Of a DNA stretch of 64,000 nt, positions 61,287 through 64,000 are shown piece after piece. The stretch comes from Sediminibacterium sp. (GTDB taxonomy: Bacteria; Bacteroidota; Bacteroidia; Chitinophagales; Chitinophagaceae). The stretch spans positions 67,482 through 131,481 of the forward strand of contig JAGOAO010000004.1 of the NCBI GenBank assembly GCA_017983845.1, written 5' to 3'. Every line of letters starts with the position of its first letter. Position 1 is the stretch's first letter. Position numbers and translations under genes: made by a program. The notes under the pieces were generated by a model, which saw only the letters and a list, made by a program, of their open reading frames with translations, was not told the DNA's origin and ran no database searches.

Positions 61287-62381
61287 ATGCAATCAAATAA
61301 TCATTATACCTACCAAGAACTTGCTGCATTTGCTGAAGCTGTTTTTTTAAAGATGGGTTGTTCCGAATCAGACGCTGCTTTAGCGACTAAAGTTTTATTG
61401 TCTGCCGATTTAAGAGGCATTGATAGTCATGGTATCGCTAGGTTGGTGGGTTATGTAAGATTATGGGAAGTGGGCAGGATCAATGCTACCCCGAATATCA
61501 AAATAGTGCATGAAACGCCCTCTACTGCTGTGATTGACGGTGACAGAGGACTGGGATTGATTGTTGCGCCTAGAGCAATGGAAATAGCGATGGAGAAAGC
61601 GAAGCAGGTGGGAACGGGTTGGGTGAGTGTAAAAAATAGCAATCATTTTGGTATAGCAGGCTATCATGCAATGATGGCATTAGATCAAGAGATGATTGGT
61701 ATGGCCATGACCAATGCAAGTGCATTAGTTGCGCCTACTTATTCAGCGGAGAAATTATTAGGAACCAATCCCATCGCAGTAGCGATACCTGCGGGAAAAG
61801 AGGCTCCATTTGTTGCAGACTTTGCAACCACCACAGCTGCGAATGGTAAATTAGAAATAGCACAAAGAAACAATACAGACATCCCATTGGGATGGGCGCA
61901 GGATGCTTCTGGGAAAGCGACAAAGGATGCTAGTATCTTAAAAAAAGGTGGCGCATTATTGCCATTGGGATCCGAGAAAGAACAGGGCAGTCATAAAGGA
62001 TATGCTTTAGGATCTATAGTAGATATTTTTTCTGCGGTTTTAAGTGGAGCTAGTTTTGGTCCATGGGCACCCCCTTTTCCAGCCTATGTTCCCATGCCAG
62101 AAAATATGCCGGGGGAAGGGCTAGGGCATTTTATTGGAGCCATGCGTATTGATGCATTTAGACCAGCAGCAGATTTTAAATCCAATATGGATCTTTGGTT
62201 GAATCGATTCCGAAATGCAACACCTGCAGAGGGACATGATCAAGTCTATGTTGCAGGGGATATAGAACGTTCAATGGAAACAATGCGCATGCAAAATGGC
62301 ATCCCATTGGTGCTGGCGGTGCAAACAGATTTAGCAGCATTGGCAAAAAAAATGGATTTGTCTTTTGAAGCGAAGAGCTAA
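61287..62381 (+). CDS. Ldh/MDH-family NAD(P)-dependent dehydrogenase
   Basis: 364 residues, malate/L-lactate/ureidoglycolate dehydrogenase family (Ldh_2), distinct from the Rossmann LDH/MDH fold. Marks: LLSADLRGIDSHGIARL, AVIDGDRGLGLIVAPRAME, VKNSNHFGIAGYHAMMA with the catalytic His, GTNPIAVAIPAG, PFVADFATTTAANGKLE and KGYALGSIVDIFSAVLSGASFG. It reduces or oxidises 2-keto/2-hydroxy acids; the substrate is uncertain. No operon partner. Confidence 0.9.
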   Translation: MQSNNHYTYQELAAFAEAVFLKMGCSESDAALATKVLLSADLRGIDSHGIARLVGYVRLWEVGRINATPNIKIVHETPSTAVIDGDRGLGLIVAPRAMEIAMEKAKQVGTGWVSVKNSNHFGIAGYHAMMALDQEMIGMAMTNASALVAPTYSAEKLLGTNPIAVAIPAGKEAPFVADFATTTAANGKLEIAQRNNTDIPLGWAQDASGKATKDASILKKGGALLPLGSEKEQGSHKGYALGSIVDIFSAVLSGASFGPWAPPFPAYVPMPENMPGEGLGHFIGAMRIDAFRPAADFKSNMDLWLNRFRNATPAEGHDQVYVAGDIERSMETMRMQNGIPLVLAVQTDLAALAKKMDLSFEAKS

Positions 62382-62404
62382 CAGCTGTTCATCGGTTTTC
62401 TAAT

Positions 62405-62412
62405 TACCTTTG
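62405..62412 (+). promoter_or_regulatory. -7 box (TACCTTTG) upstream of lysC
   Basis: TACCTTTG 40 bases before the aspartate kinase ATG. No clear -33 box. Confidence 0.45.
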
Positions 62413-62452
62413 ATTGATACAATAATAAAGTGATCCTTTAAATAGAGATGGT

Positions 62453-63772
62453 ATGAAAGTAATGAAGTTCGGCGGAACCAGTGTTGGTAAGCCAGAGAGA
62501 ATGCGTCAGATTGCAGCATTGATTACTGCAGGTGATGAGCCAGTGATGGTGGTATTGAGCGCATTGAGTGGAACAACCAATGCTTTAGTAGAAATAAGCA
62601 ATCGTTTAGCAGCAGCAGATAAACAGGGCGCAAGTGAAAAAATAGCAACCCTAGAAAATCATTATCAAAATTTTGTAAACGATCTATTACAAGATGCCGC
62701 ACTGAATGCAAGAGCAAAAGAAATGATCAATGAACATTTTGAATTCTTAAGAATCACACAAAAAATTTCTTTGAGTGATGCATTGAATAAAGATATTTTA
62801 GCACAAGGAGAGTTGATGAGCACCAAATTGTTTTCTTTATTTTTAGAACAAGCTAAAATTGAACATGCTTTATTACCTGCTTTGGATTTTATGCGATTGG
62901 ATCAAAATGAAGAACCAGATTTAGCGTTGATTCAAGAAAAACTAAAAACGGTGTTGGCGAATCATCCAACTAAAAAGATTTTTGTTACCCAAGGATATAT
63001 TTGTCGTAACGCAAAAGGGGAAGTAGATAATCTAAAAAGAGGAGGAAGTGATTATACCGCTTCATTAATTGCAGCAGCTACACATGCATCCGTTTGTGAA
63101 ATCTGGACAGATATTGATGGCATGCACAATAACGATCCAAGAGTTGTAGAAAAAACAGTAGCGATTGAACAATTGAGTTTTGATGAAGCCGCTGAGTTAG
63201 CCTATTTCGGTGCAAAAATTTTACATCCAACTTGTATTTGGCCAGCACAGCAAGAGAATATTCCTGTGAAGTTGTTAAATACCATGGAGCCCACTGCAGC
63301 TGGAACTGTCATTAAGAAAGAGGCAGGCACTGTTGGGGTGAAAGCTGTTGCTGCAAAAGATGATATCATTGCTGTGAAAATAAAAAGCACAAGAATGTTA
63401 TTGGCTTATGGATTTTTAAGAAAAATATTCGAAGTATTTGAAAAATACAAGACACCCATTGACATGATTACCACTTCTGAAGTAGCGGTATCTGTCACTA
63501 TTGATAGTGATACACATTTAGATGAAATCATTGCAGAGTTAAGCAATATTGCTTCTGTAGAAATTGAAAGAGGTCAAACGATTGTATCTATTGTCGGAAA
63601 TGAGATTGCTAAAACCGATTCTATTTTGAAAAAATTATTCAATGCGATTGATGAGGTTCCTGTAACCATGGTAAGTTATGGGGGTAGTGCACACAATATT
63701 AGTTTGTTATTACCAAGTGCTTACAAGACCAAGACTTTGCAATTGATCAACAAAGGCTTGTTCAATTTATAG
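62453..63772 (+). CDS. lysC: Aspartate kinase
   Basis: 439 residues, monofunctional. Phosphorylates aspartate for lysine, threonine and methionine (and diaminopimelate) synthesis. Kinase domain (1-290) with MKVMKFGGTSVGKPERM, VTQGYICRNAKGEVDNLKRGGSDYTASLIAAA and EIWTDIDGMHNNDPRVV; two ACT domains (about 300-439: IDMITTSEVAVSVTID; TIVSIVGNEIAKTDS) give likely feedback control by lysine or threonine. It supplies homoserine for the metX/metZ branch. Confidence 0.95.
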   Translation: MKVMKFGGTSVGKPERMRQIAALITAGDEPVMVVLSALSGTTNALVEISNRLAAADKQGASEKIATLENHYQNFVNDLLQDAALNARAKEMINEHFEFLRITQKISLSDALNKDILAQGELMSTKLFSLFLEQAKIEHALLPALDFMRLDQNEEPDLALIQEKLKTVLANHPTKKIFVTQGYICRNAKGEVDNLKRGGSDYTASLIAAATHASVCEIWTDIDGMHNNDPRVVEKTVAIEQLSFDEAAELAYFGAKILHPTCIWPAQQENIPVKLLNTMEPTAAGTVIKKEAGTVGVKAVAAKDDIIAVKIKSTRMLLAYGFLRKIFEVFEKYKTPIDMITTSEVAVSVTIDSDTHLDEIIAELSNIASVEIERGQTIVSIVGNEIAKTDSILKKLFNAIDEVPVTMVSYGGSAHNISLLLPSAYKTKTLQLINKGLFNL

Positions 63773-63814
63773 TGAACTATATTGGACGAATTGCTTGAAA
63801 AAGTGGTTCAATAA

Positions 63815-63845
63815 AAAAAGGTCAGATAAATTATCTGACCTTTTT
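63815..63845. terminator. Terminator after lysC
   Basis: Near-perfect inverted repeat AAAAAGGTCAGATAA / TTATCTGACCTTTTT around one base; the inner pairs open to form the loop. T-run on both strands, so it can also serve the minus strand. Confidence 0.88.
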
Positions 63846-63846
63846 A

Positions 63847-63929
63847 AGTTCTACTAAAATTAATTAGATCAACACCCAAAAAATCATACTGAGTATTATT
63901 TATTTAATTTTTAGTTCTACTAAAATTAA
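63847..63929. repeat. 17-bp direct repeat between lysC and queA
   Basis: AGTTCTACTAAAATTAA occurs at 63847-63863 and again at 63913-63929, 66 bases apart; the second copy covers the queA stop codon. Confidence 0.85.
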
Positions 63930-63939
63930 ATAAATAATA
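63894..63939. other. 18-bp perfect inverted repeat over the queA stop
   Basis: TATTATTTATTTAATTTT (63894-63911) pairs with AAAATTAAATAAATAATA (63922-63939), loop of 10. Entirely A/T, without the GC stem of a usual terminator. Confidence 0.7.
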
Positions 63940-64000
63940 ACGCATCTCCATAAGAGAAGAATCTGTACTTATCTTTAATTGCTTTTTTATACGCTTCCAT
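63926..64000 (-). CDS. queA: S-adenosylmethionine:tRNA ribosyltransferase-isomerase, C-terminal end (partial)
   Basis: The last 24 codons and stop of a minus-strand gene running off the right edge. The ending KYRFFSYGDALLFI is the conserved C-terminus of QueA (YRFFSYGDAMLI in many species). QueA adds the epoxycyclopentane precursor to preQ1 in tRNA, the step after Tgt, which is encoded at 29222. Only this fragment is visible. Confidence 0.82.
   Translation of the reverse strand: MEAYKKAIKDKYRFFSYGDALLFI

Overview
The window is a compact stretch of AT-rich bacterial chromosome, and it reads as a member of the Bacteroidota, most likely family Chitinophagaceae. Pointers are: promoters of the form TAnnTTTG instead of the E. 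coli -10, no clear Shine-Dalgarno sequences, a type IX secretion-type C-terminal domain, an outer-membrane beta-barrel/TonB-type receptor with an N-terminal carboxypeptidase-like domain, eukaryotic-type citrate synthase, DUF4296, and an NrtR-like Nudix sugar regulator. I see no insertion sequence, prophage, CRISPR array or plasmid function. Coding density is very high and no gene-free stretch exceeds 300 bases.

Layout. 1-9,700: partial unknown gene, DUF4296 lipoprotein, peroxiredoxin, rlmI, grpE-dnaJ, hpt, a peptidoglycan glucosaminidase with LysM-like tail, O-methyltransferase, solute:sodium symporter, LOG-family nucleotide hydrolase and a small barrel-like protein. 9,650-18,060: FAD oxidoreductase, deoxynucleoside kinase, trpS diverging from recG, then a tight series pepP-like, pssA, purS, rsmI. 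18,090-25,310: the least ordinary part, a membrane-anchored AraC-type regulator followed by a T9SS-type protein and two paralogous surface proteins. The second is 1,186 residues, with a phage-tail-fibre-like stalk, about twenty 17-residue head repeats and a self-cleaving S74 (endosialidase) chaperone end. 25,400-33,000: M1 peptidase, rsmG, glycosyltransferase, tgt, LptF/G permease, citrate synthase and tRNA-Ala(GGC). 33,070-39,030: outer-membrane receptor, then the 5-oxoprolinase operon pxpB-pxpC-pxpA with an NRAMP-like transporter. 39,070-46,050: a sugar locus (GH30, GH3, NrtR-like regulator, Gfo/Idh oxidoreductase, NHS/NupG-type permease). 46,136-48,856: methionine genes metZ-osmC diverging from metX. 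48,895-54,280: a 58-residue membrane protein, lpxB, a 98-residue membrane protein, surE, an autoregulated XRE/S24 repressor, guaA and rpsT. 54,574-64,000: sucA-sucB, an rRNA m5C methyltransferase, mnmA, ssb, an Ldh/MDH-family dehydrogenase, lysC, and the last codons of queA.

Much of the gene set is housekeeping: TCA cycle (citrate synthase, SucAB), tRNA/rRNA modification (rlmI, rsmG, rsmI, tgt, queA, mnmA, RsmB-like) and envelope biogenesis (lpxB, LptF/G, pssA). Points that stand out: (1) the modular adhesin pair, sharing a 358-bp stretch that looks identical; (2) several genes whose TAnnTTYG promoter box ends exactly four bases before the ATG, which predicts leaderless mRNAs; (3) a 16-bp palindrome at the exact midpoint of the osmC/metX divergence; (4) twin operators woven into the promoter of the XRE/S24 gene; (5) a Tgt without its zinc ligands; (6) an NRAMP-like protein without the metal motifs inside the 5-oxoprolinase operon. 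All assignments come from reading the sequence; no database search was run.
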